Part shown: in pieces, positions 1 to 6,656 of the stretch | Layout of the letters: each line of letters starts with the position of its first letter | Numbering within the stretch: position 1 is the stretch's first letter | NCBI GenBank assembly: GCA_021783855.1 | Contig: JAJXTL010000105.1 | Span: 1-10,306, forward strand | Direction of reading: 5' to 3' | Origin: Pseudomonadota bacterium | GTDB taxonomy: Bacteria; Pseudomonadota; Gammaproteobacteria; Burkholderiales; Gallionellaceae | DNA: 10,306 nucleotides | Translations under genes and position numbers: made by a program | The notes under the pieces: generated by a model | Seen by the model: only the letters and a program-made list of their open reading frames with translations | Database searches by the model: none | What the model was told of the DNA's origin: nothing

Positions 1-26
1 GATGCCGAAACAAAAATGGCACGACA

Positions 27-140
27 TTATGTTTCGTAATTAATGAGTTCATATACTAGCGTCTGTTCCGAATCCATATTGGGAAAGGTTTCAACCGACC
101 ATCCATGGCCTGCTTTAAAAGTGAAAGTATCGATTAACAT
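27..140 (-). pseudogene. FIST-domain protein, N-terminal remnant (37 codons)
   Basis: A minus-strand frame starts at ATG 140 and stops at TAA 29-27, encoding 37 residues. It reads as the opening of a FIST sensory domain: a TFTFKAGHGWSV stretch at residues 5-16, then a FPNMDSEQTLV stretch at 19-29. FIST proteins typically open this way, with an aromatic/basic strand, GWSV-like residues and DSE-TLV, followed by a VFGA-type strand. Here the match ends after TLV. The next residues (YELINYET) do not continue the family and the frame stops, whereas the family is several hundred residues long. A good AGGAG ribosome binding site lies upstream, so it was probably once a real start. I read it as the 5' end of a gene cut off by deletion, recombination or an insertion to the left of the window. 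Family assignment rests on memory of the motif only. Confidence 0.5.
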
Positions 141-151
141 AGCGTCCGAAT

Positions 152-157
152 CTCCTT
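152..157 (-). promoter_or_regulatory. Ribosome binding site of the FIST remnant
   Basis: On the minus strand this reads AAGGAG, 11 bases before the ATG at 140. The spacing is slightly long but acceptable. Its survival supports 140 as a former genuine translation start rather than a chance frame. Confidence 0.45.
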
Positions 158-177
158 ATGTGGCACGTTATTAGAAC

Positions 178-431
178 AATCGAATGGAGCTATCGGCATG
201 GCTAGCGATTGCATCATAGTGGAATGCCTATTTTCTTGCAAAATATTGCGCATCTAGACCATTAGCTATTAAGGCGCCACGAACCTCATCTTTATTGCGG
301 TGTATTCTGCACTTCGATCAGCAGTAGCACTTTGCGGCATGCTGGTTTCCATAATACGCCGCCACAACCCGGCCCTTCATGCATTTTTCAGATAACTTTT
401 TAACCTGCCTGATTGCTGACTGTCCCGACAG
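178..431 (-). pseudogene. Possible decayed OmpA-like domain, frameshifted
   Basis: No frame here is long, but three short minus-strand pieces in succession resemble consecutive parts of an OmpA-type peptidoglycan-binding domain. Piece one, reading from about 431, contains QVKKLSEKCMKGRVVAAYYG. Piece two, in another frame, contains ATADRSAEYTA, comparable to the family's GHTDSxGSAEYN loop. Piece three, from about 299 to a TAG at 230-228, contains NKDEVRGALIANGLDAQ, comparable to the RAxAVRxALIANGVDA helix. Beyond that TAG the frame contains DAIASHADSSIR, vaguely like the PVASNxTxxGRAxNRR segment. Order and spacing fit a gene broken by several frameshifts and stops. Each match is short and the assignment is tentative. 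It could equally be unrelated intergenic DNA. Confidence 0.27.
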
Positions 432-561
432 TTATCCATCGAGACGATGCTGAGATTCATATTTTCAAGTAGTTGTTAATCGTGTCTATAAAACAGGGGG
501 ATGACCGCTGATTGTTTGCAGAACCATTACAATAAGAATCCTTGAAAAATGTTCTGACCTT
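432..561. other. Upstream region of the ABC exporter genes
   Basis: No gene is visible. The stretch is AT-rich close to the yadG start. A TACAAT hexamer at about 528-533 and a TATAAA at about 487-492 could each be a -10 element, but neither has a convincing -35 at 16-18 bases. No clear Shine-Dalgarno precedes the ATG at 562. Any promoter for the exporter pair should be in this stretch, but I cannot fix its position. Confidence 0.3.
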
Positions 562-1488
562 ATGCCTACTGCCTTATCAATTCAAAATCTCACCAAAGTC
601 TATAAAAACGGCGTTATCGCGTTGCAAGGCATAGACCTCACGGTAGAACAAGGCGATTTCTTCGCGTTGCTTGGTCCAAATGGCGCAGGCAAGTCCACCA
701 CGATAGGCATTATCTCTTCACTGGTAAACAAGAGCGCCGGCAAGGTGAAAGTATTCGGACACGATCTGGACTGCGATTTGGCATCGGCCAAGGCAAGTAT
801 TGGTCTGGTGCCGCAGGAATACAACTTCAACCAGTTTGAGCCGGTGATCGAGATACTGGCAAATCAGGCAGGCTACTATGGCATTGCCCGGCCGTTGGCG
901 CTTGAGCGCGCCGAGTTGTATTTGAACCAGTTGGGGTTGTGGGAAAAACGGCGCGAACATGCGCGTGATTTGTCGGGCGGGATGAAGCGGCGTTTGATGA
1001 TTGCACGTGCGCTGGTGCATGAGCCGCGCTTGCTGATACTGGATGAGCCAACCGCAGGCGTAGATATCGAGATCCGCCATTCGATGTGGAATTTTTTGCG
1101 CGAGATCAATGCGGCGGGAACGACGATTATTTTAACCACGCATTATCTGGAAGAGGCCGAACAACTCTGCCGCAATATTGCAATTATCAATAACGGGCGC
1201 ATCGTGGAAAACACCAGCATGCGACAATTGCTGAGCCGCATGGATACGCACACGCTGGTATTGGATCTAATTCTGCCGATTGCACAAGCCCCTGCATTGC
1301 AAGGCTTTGCAGCCAGTCTGGTGGATAAACATACACTGGAGGTGGTGGTGTCTGCTCAGGCTAGCATCACACAGTTGTTTACGGCTTTATCCTTGCAAAA
1401 TATTGAGGTTCGCAGTTTGCGCAACAAGACCAACCGGCTGGAAGAGTTATTTATCCGTCTGGTTGGCAACAAGAGGGACGTCGCATGA
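562..1488 (+). CDS. yadG: ABC transporter ATP-binding protein, YadG type
   Basis: This is the ATPase subunit of a two-gene ABC-2 exporter; ATP hydrolysis at the inner face of the cytoplasmic membrane drives the neighbouring permease. At 308 residues it matches the YadG length known from Escherichia coli. Visible motifs are Walker A GPNGAGKST (38-46), the Q-loop glutamine in VPQ (83-85), signature LSGGMKRR (137-144), Walker B LLILDEP (157-163) and the H-loop histidine in TTH (192-194). The signature has Met in place of the common Gln, which is normal in the ABC-2 drug/polysaccharide exporter group. A roughly 75-residue C-terminal extension follows the nucleotide-binding domain. The ATG at 562 is the natural start because the domain begins at residue 5, although no strong ribosome binding site is visible. 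The substrate is unknown; antibiotic or glycolipid export is typical of relatives but not shown here. Confidence 0.9.
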   Translation: MPTALSIQNLTKVYKNGVIALQGIDLTVEQGDFFALLGPNGAGKSTTIGIISSLVNKSAGKVKVFGHDLDCDLASAKASIGLVPQEYNFNQFEPVIEILANQAGYYGIARPLALERAELYLNQLGLWEKRREHARDLSGGMKRRLMIARALVHEPRLLILDEPTAGVDIEIRHSMWNFLREINAAGTTIILTTHYLEEAEQLCRNIAIINNGRIVENTSMRQLLSRMDTHTLVLDLILPIAQAPALQGFAASLVDKHTLEVVVSAQASITQLFTALSLQNIEVRSLRNKTNRLEELFIRLVGNKRDVA

Positions 1489-2258
1489 ACGGCCGCGAGC
1501 AGTTGATCGCGATCAAGGCGATTTTATGGAAAGAGGTGCTGCGTTTTTCACGCTTGTGGGTACAGACGATATTGCCGCCGATGATCACCACCGCTTTGTA
1601 TTTTGTGATTTTCGGCCGGCTGATCGGCAGCCAGATCAGCGATGTAAACGGTTTTCATTATATGGATTACATCGTGCCCGGCCTGATTCTGATGGCGGTG
1701 ATCACCAACTCCTATGGCAATGTGGTGGCCTCGTTTTACAGTGCTAAATTCCAGCGCCATATTGAAGAAATGCTGGTGTCGCCGCTGCCAAATTATTTGA
1801 TCATGATCGGTTTTGTCGGCGGCGGCCTGGCGCGGGGCATTGCGGTGGGCGGCGCGGTCACCGTAGTGTCGTTATTTTTTACCACGATCCCGTTACATAA
1901 TCTGTGGATTGCCATTTCTGTATTGTTGCTAACCAGCACATTGTTCTCGCTGGGCGGCCTGATCAATGCGATCTATGCGACCAGCTTCGATGATATTACC
2001 GTCATTCCCACTTTTGTACTCACCCCGCTTACTTATCTTGGCGGGGTGTTTTATACCGTTGCGATGTTGCCGCCGTTCTGGCAGAGCATTTCGATGCTGA
2101 ACCCTATCCTGTATATGGTCAATGCATTTCGCTATGGCTTACTGGGTGTCTCGGATGTCAATCTGGGCGTAGCATTCATGGCAATAGTCAGTTTTAACGT
2201 TGTATTGTTCTGGTATGCGTTGAATCTGCTCAACCGTGGCTATGGGGTGCGCACCTGA
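1485..2258 (+). CDS. yadH: ABC-2 type transporter permease, YadH type
   Basis: This is the membrane subunit partnering the upstream ATPase, with which it overlaps by four bases (ATGA), a sign of translational coupling. The 257 residues are hydrophobic with about six membrane segments, near residues 27-45, 63-83, 105-130, 138-162, 172-195 and 228-248. The loop containing EEMLVSPLPNYLIMIGF (94-110) is the conserved cytoplasmic region that contacts the ATPase in the ABC-2 family. The segment LTPLTYLGGVFY (179-190), followed by an NPILYMVNAFRYG stretch (206-218), is characteristic of this family. Length agrees with YadH. No outer-membrane or adaptor gene lies nearby, so the exporter's substrate cannot be read from context. 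The pair runs convergently with the tRNA-Met unit, ending about 90 bases before a shared hairpin. Confidence 0.9.
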   Translation: MNGREQLIAIKAILWKEVLRFSRLWVQTILPPMITTALYFVIFGRLIGSQISDVNGFHYMDYIVPGLILMAVITNSYGNVVASFYSAKFQRHIEEMLVSPLPNYLIMIGFVGGGLARGIAVGGAVTVVSLFFTTIPLHNLWIAISVLLLTSTLFSLGGLINAIYATSFDDITVIPTFVLTPLTYLGGVFYTVAMLPPFWQSISMLNPILYMVNAFRYGLLGVSDVNLGVAFMAIVSFNVVLFWYALNLLNRGYGVRT

Positions 2259-2349
2259 ATGCATTCTGCCGCTTTCCTATCAAAATCCGTCGTTTAACTG
2301 TACATTGATTTTATTGATGTTTTTTAAAACCTTAATGCAAAAACGCAAT

Positions 2350-2373
2350 AAAAAAGCCACCCCGAAGGGCGGC
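2350..2373 (-). terminator. Intrinsic terminator of tRNA-Met
   Basis: On the minus strand a 7-bp stem (GCCGCCC / GGGTGGC, with one G-U pair) closes a TTCG tetraloop and is followed by six T residues and, after ATTGCG, five more. It begins 14 bases past the encoded CCA of the tRNA. In the plus direction the same hairpin is followed only by TGTTTT, so it may act weakly for yadGH as well. Confidence 0.85.
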
Positions 2374-2387
2374 TGTTTTAATCGTAT

Positions 2388-2464
2388 TGGTGGTGATAGG
2401 TGGATTTGAACCACCGACCTCAGCGTTATGAGTGCTGCGCTCTAACCACCTGAGCTATATCACC
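2388..2464 (-). tRNA. tRNA-Met (anticodon CAT)
   Basis: The 77-base cloverleaf is complete. The acceptor stem GGTGATA/TATCACC is perfect, the D stem is GCTC/GAGC, the T stem GGTGG/CCACC has a TTCAAAT loop, the discriminator is A, and CCA is encoded. The anticodon loop CTCATAA gives CAT. The 7-bp acceptor stem is paired from base 1, which excludes initiator tRNA, so this is either elongator Met or the isoleucine-2 tRNA whose C34 is modified by TilS. The overall resemblance to elongator Met is better, but I cannot settle it. The anticodon stem CAGCA/CGCTG has an A-C mismatch at pair 31-39, next to the loop. It has its own promoter and terminator. Confidence 0.9.
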
Positions 2465-2476
2465 GAAGAGGACGGC

Positions 2477-2505
2477 ATTGTCCGGATTTCACCCACTCCT
2501 GTCAA
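2477..2505 (-). promoter_or_regulatory. Sigma-70 promoter for tRNA-Met
   Basis: On the minus strand a perfect -35 TTGACA (2505-2500) is followed by a 17-base spacer and a -10 GACAAT (2482-2477). Transcription would begin near 2470, giving a leader of only a few bases before the tRNA. The GC-rich bases after the -10 fit a stringently controlled stable-RNA promoter. The -35 contains the TGA stop codon of the upstream SPOR gene. Confidence 0.75.
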
Positions 2506-3164
2506 TGGCAAGCAACACGCTTTAACTCACTTGCTGCAAAATTTTTCTGTAATACGGTCAGTTTGTCGCTCATTTGTGCATTCAGACCGTTCATCATAAA
2601 CACAACCGTATGACTTTTGCTGGATTTTTCACCCAACTGAGCCGTACGAATATCCCTGGCACGCAAACCATCCAGAAAATTCTGCGCCGATTCCCGCGTC
2701 TTGAATACCCCGAGCGAAATCGCATTCAGCCACTCACCCGCATCCTGCACCACAAAATAGTCTGTCACGCCGCGCGCCTTGAGCTGTGCCAGCTTCTCGC
2801 TCACCGCCGCCTTGTCCTTTTGCGGTGCGATATACACCCAGAAGCCGGTCGCATGTGCAACTTCACGCTGACTCAATTTATCGCCCAACTGCAATTCCTT
2901 CAAACTCTTCGCAACACGGTCGATATCCGCGCCTGAAAACTCGCCCCATTCGAAACATGTCGCCTCCACCGCAGATGCCGCCAGAGGTGCAGATGCAGGC
3001 ACGGAGGCGGGCGCCACCGGCTTCGCCACGTTCAGCAACGCGATCTTTTCTGCGTGCAAGGGCGTCGGCGCCGGTGCGCTCTGCGCGTCATCCAGAATGG
3101 CCGACTTCATCACCGTAAAAAAAATCACATTCACCACAACCAACAGCCAGAAAAATATTTTCAT
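2502..3164 (-). CDS. SPOR-domain membrane-anchored protein
   Basis: The protein is 220 residues. Residues 3-19 form a single hydrophobic anchor, with a short cytoplasmic end and the rest predicted periplasmic. A Pro/Ala-rich linker covers about 28-66. The region about 105-178, beginning TGFWVYIAP and ending AQLGEK, has the length, spacing and aromatic/glycine pattern of a SPOR domain, including a GVFKTRESAQNFLDGL segment (152-167). SPOR domains bind septal, denuded peptidoglycan, so a role at the cell wall or division site is inferred. Cysteines at 70 and 219 flank the domain and could form a disulfide. The ATG overlaps the coaX stop by four bases (ATGA), which fixes the start and implies coupled translation behind birA and coaX. 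It is not one of the named SPOR proteins (FtsN, DedD, RlpA) by any feature I can see. Confidence 0.75.
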   Translation of the reverse strand: MKIFFWLLVVVNVIFFTVMKSAILDDAQSAPAPTPLHAEKIALLNVAKPVAPASVPASAPLAASAVEATCFEWGEFSGADIDRVAKSLKELQLGDKLSQREVAHATGFWVYIAPQKDKAAVSEKLAQLKARGVTDYFVVQDAGEWLNAISLGVFKTRESAQNFLDGLRARDIRTAQLGEKSSKSHTVVFMMNGLNAQMSDKLTVLQKNFAASELKRVACH

Positions 3165-3862
3165 GCTCTATCCGCTTCCTTGGCGATTAACAACAAACCC
3201 TGCAATACCAGATTATCCACGATCTGCACCGTCAAGTGCGGCGACAACAAATGCGCAGCACCCCCGCTCAGCAACACGGGTGCTGCGGCATCCAGCAACG
3301 CGTGCTGCCGCTGTATGGCGCCACAGATGGCCTGTATCGAACCGCTGTACAGCGCATCCGCCGTGTTGCGCGGGAAGCCGGCATAGCCGCCTCCCGCCAC
3401 CCCCAACTGGGCTGTTCCTGCGGCCAGACTACGCTGCATCAATTCGACTCCGGGCAGTATCAATCCGCCCAGAAATTCGCCGCTTGCACTCAACGCATCT
3501 ATCGTGGTTGCCGTACCGCTGCCCACCACCAGACAAGCCGCACCGACATGATGCCATGCGGCAATCAGCGCCGCCCAGCGATCACTGCCTAATTGTGCAG
3601 CGTTTACATAGCCATTGCGCACCCCGCATTGTGCGGCCTCTGACTTAATCAAATGCACCTGCCGCGCGGCACGACTGATCTGCTGCGCAACCCTTGCTCC
3701 TGCCACATTGCTTGCCCAGACTTGTTGTACAGCGCCGTATTCGGCAAGGTTCAACTGGTCTGCCTGACTGACTGGCAGGGTCAGCACAGGCGACCAGTCA
3801 TCATTATCAACCCATGCCAGCTTGATGTTGGTGTTACCCGCATCGATCAGCAATCTCCTCAC
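3161..3862 (-). CDS. coaX: Type III pantothenate kinase
   Basis: CoaX phosphorylates pantothenate, the first step of coenzyme A synthesis, in the cytoplasm. The 233-residue length is typical for the family. The N-terminal phosphate-binding loop is DAGNTNIK (7-14); GSDR (92-95) carries the conserved catalytic aspartate; GTATTIDAL (116-124) and the GGLILPG loop (132-138) complete the ASKHA fold; FPRNTADAL (163-171) is the family's substrate-side motif. The position before GTATTID has GS where many members have an Asp. The start is GTG at 3862, overlapping the birA stop by four bases (GTGA), and the stop overlaps the next gene's ATG. This tight birA-coaX pairing is familiar in betaproteobacteria. 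Type III enzymes are generally insensitive to CoA feedback; that is family knowledge, not visible here. Confidence 0.93.
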   Translation of the reverse strand: MRRLLIDAGNTNIKLAWVDNDDWSPVLTLPVSQADQLNLAEYGAVQQVWASNVAGARVAQQISRAARQVHLIKSEAAQCGVRNGYVNAAQLGSDRWAALIAAWHHVGAACLVVGSGTATTIDALSASGEFLGGLILPGVELMQRSLAAGTAQLGVAGGGYAGFPRNTADALYSGSIQAICGAIQRQHALLDAAAPVLLSGGAAHLLSPHLTVQIVDNLVLQGLLLIAKEADRA

Positions 3863-4824
3863 GATCCATCCCCCACTTCACCGGAATTGAATTGCCTGAC
3901 TCCCTGTGCCGTTTCCAGACGCAACTCTCCGGCATCAGTCACGCCGCGTGCGATCCCCTGAACGCATGAGCCATCCGGCATTTTCAGCTGGATGGGCAAG
4001 TTCTGCTGCGCGTGATAACGCTCCCATTCGCGACCAAAAGGTGCAAAACCCGCAATGGAGAACTCATCCAACACCCGCGCCAGCTCCTGCAATAAAACCG
4101 CCAGCAACTGATTGCGCGTGGGCGGCGCAGCACATACCTGATTAAGTGCGACGGCTGGCTGATCGATTGCCCGAGCGAGCATCAAAGGCAGGCTGCAATT
4201 GATGCCGATGCCGATCACCACCGTACTCGGGCCATACATATCGCCCTGCGCCTCGATCAGCACGCCGCCCAGCTTGCCATCAGGCGCCAGAATATCGTTC
4301 GGCCACTTGAGCCCCATACCCGCCGCGTTAAATTTTTCAAGTGCGCGAAAAATGGCTATACCCACCGTCAGGCTCAATCCGGACAAGGCATTCAGACCGC
4401 AATCGAAGCGCCACAACAATGAAAAGGTCAGCGCATTGCCCAGACCCGAATGCCAGACACGACCGATGCGACCGCGTCCTGCGGTCTGCAATTCGACTGC
4501 CAGCGCCGTACCGGCTGGAGCGCCGACACGCCGAAGCAATTCAGTATTGCTGGAAGTTGCCTGCTGCAAAATTTCAATCTGAAAACGCGCCGCATCGCTG
4601 CCCAGGCAACATTCAATTTCGTTGCCATCCAGGACATGCCAGGGCTCGGCCAGACGGTAACCGCGTCCGCGTATGCGCTGCAACTGCACACCGGCTTCCG
4701 ACACATCGGCAAGCGCATTGTGCACCGAGGCGCGCGAGAGTCCCAACTGCCGCCCCAGCGCCGTTCCCGAATGAAACTCGCCGTCAGCGAGCTGCCGCAA
4801 CAATTGCCAGGTACGAGGCGTCAT
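3859..4824 (-). CDS. birA: Biotin-[acetyl-CoA-carboxylase] ligase, bifunctional with HTH
   Basis: This enzyme activates biotin with ATP and attaches it to the acceptor lysine of biotin carboxyl carrier proteins such as AccB. The 321-residue protein has an N-terminal winged-helix domain (about 5-58, helix-turn-helix near 17-45, wing at RGRGYRL 52-58), so it may also act as a biotin-responsive repressor, as in group II BirA. The catalytic domain has the biotinyl-AMP loop GRGRIGR (116-122), KWPND (173-177), KLGGVLIE (184-191) and GIGIN (205-209). A C-terminal SH3-like domain (about 275-318) ends the protein. No biotin operon or obvious BirA operator is visible in the window. The start ATG at 4824 lacks a strong ribosome binding site. 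The spacer before it is a short AT-rich repeat. Confidence 0.93.
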   Translation of the reverse strand: MTPRTWQLLRQLADGEFHSGTALGRQLGLSRASVHNALADVSEAGVQLQRIRGRGYRLAEPWHVLDGNEIECCLGSDAARFQIEILQQATSSNTELLRRVGAPAGTALAVELQTAGRGRIGRVWHSGLGNALTFSLLWRFDCGLNALSGLSLTVGIAIFRALEKFNAAGMGLKWPNDILAPDGKLGGVLIEAQGDMYGPSTVVIGIGINCSLPLMLARAIDQPAVALNQVCAAPPTRNQLLAVLLQELARVLDEFSIAGFAPFGREWERYHAQQNLPIQLKMPDGSCVQGIARGVTDAGELRLETAQGVRQFNSGEVGDGS

Positions 4825-4829
4825 AAAAC

Positions 4830-4859
4830 AGTTAACAATTGATAATTAACAATCGTCAA
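4830..4859 (-). promoter_or_regulatory. Possible promoter of birA-coaX-SPOR within an AT-rich repeat
   Basis: On the minus strand TTGACG (4859-4854) is followed by an 18-base spacer and TTAACT (4835-4830). A start from this pair would lie within or just before the birA ATG, giving an almost leaderless message, which fits the absence of a Shine-Dalgarno. The -10 is poor and the sequence is simple AT-rich repeat, so this may be coincidence. Read-through from ychF, 46 bases upstream, is the alternative. Confidence 0.3.
4832..4859. repeat. Two tandem 14-bp units
   Basis: On the plus strand TTAACAATTGATAA is followed directly by TTAACAATCGTCAA. The first eight bases are identical, and three of the last six differ. 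The pair fills most of the birA-ychF spacer. Confidence 0.6.
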
Positions 4860-4870
4860 TTATTCATTGG

Positions 4871-5962
4871 TTAGACGTTGAACAGGAAATTCATCACATC
4901 GCCGTCGTGTACCACGTATTCCTTGCCTTCGACGCGCATCTTGCCTTTTTCCTTGGCGCCTGCTTCGCCTCCACAGGCAATGAAGTCGGCGTAAGAAATA
5001 GTCTGGGCGCGAATGAAGCCGCGCTCGAAATCGGTATGGATTACACCCGCTGCTTGCGGTGCCGTATCCCCCTTGTGGATGGTCCAGGCACGCACTTCCT
5101 TCACGCCTGCGGTGAAGTAGGTTTGCAGGCCAAGCAGTTCATAGCCCGTGCGGATCAGGCGGTTCAAACCCGGCTCTTCCAGCCCCAGATCGGCCAGGAA
5201 TTCCTGCTTGTCTGCGTCGTCAAGATCGGCAAGTTCGGCCTCGATCTTTGCGCACAGCGCCACCACCGGCGCACCTTCTTTCGCCGCATGTTCGCGAAGA
5301 CGGTCAAGGTGGGGGTTGTTCTCGAAACCGTCTTCCATCACGTTGCCCACATACATCGCAGGCTTGATGGTCAACAGGCACAGGGGTTTCAGAATTTCCT
5401 TGTCGTCCTCGCTTAAACCGAACGTGCGTGCAGGGCGGCCTTCATTGAGATGCGGCAACAGCTTTTCCAGCACGGCCACCAGTTTCTGCGCGTCCTTGTC
5501 ACCCGACTTGGCTTTCTTGCCATCGCGATGCATCGTGCGCTCCACAACGGACATGTCCGCCAGCGCAAGCTCGGTGATGATGGTCTCGATATCGGAAATC
5601 GGATCGACGCGGCCCGTGACATGAATCACGTTCGGATCGTCAAAACAGCGCACCACATTGACGATCGCATCGGTCTCGCGGATATTGGCGAGAAACTGGT
5701 TGCCCAGCCCCTCGCCCTTGGACGCGCCCGCCACCAGCCCCGCGATGTCGACGAATTCGACAATGGCAGGCTGCATGCGCTGCGGCTTGACGATTTTGGC
5801 CAGTTCGCTCATGCGCGGGTCCGGCACTTCGACGATACCGACGTTCGGTTCAATTGTGCAAAAGGGATAATTTTCCGCCGCGATACCCGCCTTGGTCAGT
5901 GCGTTAAACAGGGTGGATTTACCCACATTGGGAAGACCGACAATACCGCATTTCAAACTCAT
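4871..5962 (-). CDS. ychF: Ribosome-binding ATPase YchF (Obg-like)
   Basis: YchF is a TRAFAC-class P-loop protein that binds ribosomes and hydrolyses ATP rather than GTP; it is linked to stress responses. The 363 residues match the family length exactly. The G1 loop is GLPNVGKS (9-16), and G3 is DIAGL (72-76) followed by the glycine-rich [15 protein letters not shown]. The usual NKxD specificity motif is replaced by NVME (207-210), the non-canonical form that explains ATP preference in this family. A coiled-coil insert lies at about 125-195 and a C-terminal TGS domain at about 280-363, ending FLFNV as is usual. The start ATG at 5962 begins MSLKCGIVG, the standard opening. The neighbouring pth is the classic partner; here 113 bases with repeats lie between them. 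Confidence 0.96.
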   Translation of the reverse strand: MSLKCGIVGLPNVGKSTLFNALTKAGIAAENYPFCTIEPNVGIVEVPDPRMSELAKIVKPQRMQPAIVEFVDIAGLVAGASKGEGLGNQFLANIRETDAIVNVVRCFDDPNVIHVTGRVDPISDIETIITELALADMSVVERTMHRDGKKAKSGDKDAQKLVAVLEKLLPHLNEGRPARTFGLSEDDKEILKPLCLLTIKPAMYVGNVMEDGFENNPHLDRLREHAAKEGAPVVALCAKIEAELADLDDADKQEFLADLGLEEPGLNRLIRTGYELLGLQTYFTAGVKEVRAWTIHKGDTAPQAAGVIHTDFERGFIRAQTISYADFIACGGEAGAKEKGKMRVEGKEYVVHDGDVMNFLFNV

Positions 5963-5987
5963 AGCTTATGCTTTCTATAAAAATTCA

Positions 5988-6081
5988 GGATTGTGAAGTG
6001 AGGATTGTGGAGCGAGGAGCGAGGATTGAGAAAAACCTCTGCTTTGATTTTAACTCAATCCTCAATCCTAAATCCTCACTT
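5988..6081. repeat. GAGGATTG-type repeats forming a long hairpin
   Basis: The pth-ychF spacer contains several copies of AGGATTG on the plus strand (5988, 6001, 6022) and inverted copies after 6054. Two pairs of arms match perfectly: AAGTGAGGATT (5996-6006) with AATCCTCACTT (6071-6081), and GAGGATTGAG (6021-6030) with CTCAATCCTC (6054-6063). Transcribed from pth, this would fold into a two-part stem with internal bulges and a loop of about 23 bases. The outer arm covers the pth stop codon. A run of five T lies some distance past the hairpin in the minus direction (near 5979-5983), so it is not a classical terminator. It may stabilise the pth message or be a dispersed repeat. Confidence 0.65.
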
Positions 6082-6651
6082 ACTATGCAGTTTCAACATC
6101 GCCGCCTCGGTTTGACCCTCGATGACCAGCGGCGCAACATCCAGCGACTGCCGCATGGCCTCATCGATCAATTCGCGTTCGTCCCGGCGCGGATCGTTCA
6201 ACACGTAGTTGACCACTTCGGTGCGCTCGGCAGGACGGCCTATTCCCAGTCGCAGCCGCCAGAAATCGCGCGCCCCCAGTTGCGCGATGATATCCTTGAG
6301 ACCATTGTGTCCGCCATGACCGCCGCCCATTTTCAGACGCGCAACACCGGGCTGCAAATCCAGCTCATCGTGCACCACCAGAATCTCCTGTGGCAGAACC
6401 TTGTAGAACTGCGCCACTGCGCCGACGGCACGCCCGGAAAGATTCATGAAGCTCTGCGGTTTGAGTAGGAAAACCTCGTGCCCGCTCACAACACCGCGCG
6501 CCAGCAGCCCGTAAAATTTGGTTTCGGACCTGAAACTCATCTGCTCGGCGCGGGCGAGTTCATCCACCCACCAGAATCCGGCATTGTGGCGGGTTGTTTC
6601 ATAGTCGCGGCCGGGATTCCCCAGGCCTACAATCAGGCGAATTGAATTCAT
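6076..6651 (-). CDS. pth: Peptidyl-tRNA hydrolase
   Basis: Pth cleaves peptidyl-tRNA released by stalled or aborted ribosomes, recycling tRNA in the cytoplasm. The 191 residues match the bacterial family. Visible motifs are VGLGNPG (8-14, with Asn12), the catalytic histidine in TRHNAGF (His22), KPQSFMNLSG (64-73, Asn70), HDELD with Asp95, and GGGHGGHNGLKD (109-120, Asn116). The offsets from the known E. coli residues (Asn10, His20, Asn68, Asp93, Asn114) are all +2, so the active site is complete. The start at 6651 is fixed because the first conserved strand begins at residue 4. No Shine-Dalgarno is visible, and the T-run of the preceding rplY terminator ends five bases before the ATG. The stop lies inside the repeat hairpin. 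Confidence 0.96.
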   Translation of the reverse strand: MNSIRLIVGLGNPGRDYETTRHNAGFWWVDELARAEQMSFRSETKFYGLLARGVVSGHEVFLLKPQSFMNLSGRAVGAVAQFYKVLPQEILVVHDELDLQPGVARLKMGGGHGGHNGLKDIIAQLGARDFWRLRLGIGRPAERTEVVNYVLNDPRRDERELIDEAMRQSLDVAPLVIEGQTEAAMLKLHSK

Positions 6652-6656
6652 GATTT

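Noticed and set aside
480..540. A promoter for the exporter pair based on TATAAA or TACAAT
   Set aside because: Neither hexamer has a matching -35 at the right distance, so I mention them only as possible -10 elements.
718..1139. Several open minus-strand frames opposite the ABC ATPase gene
   Set aside because: The plus-strand gene has full ATPase motifs throughout this region. The opposing frames have no recognisable domains and arise from codon bias.
4341..4842. Long plus-strand frames opposite birA
   Set aside because: They are rich in Arg, Pro and His as expected for antisense of a GC-rich gene, and birA is intact with all motifs.
5450..5980. A 176-codon plus-strand frame opposite ychF
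   Set aside because: ychF is complete and highly conserved on the other strand. The antisense product is His/Arg-rich with no family resemblance.
5988..6081. CRISPR-like repeats
   Set aside because: The units are short, irregular, lack uniform spacers and include inverted copies, so this is not a CRISPR array.
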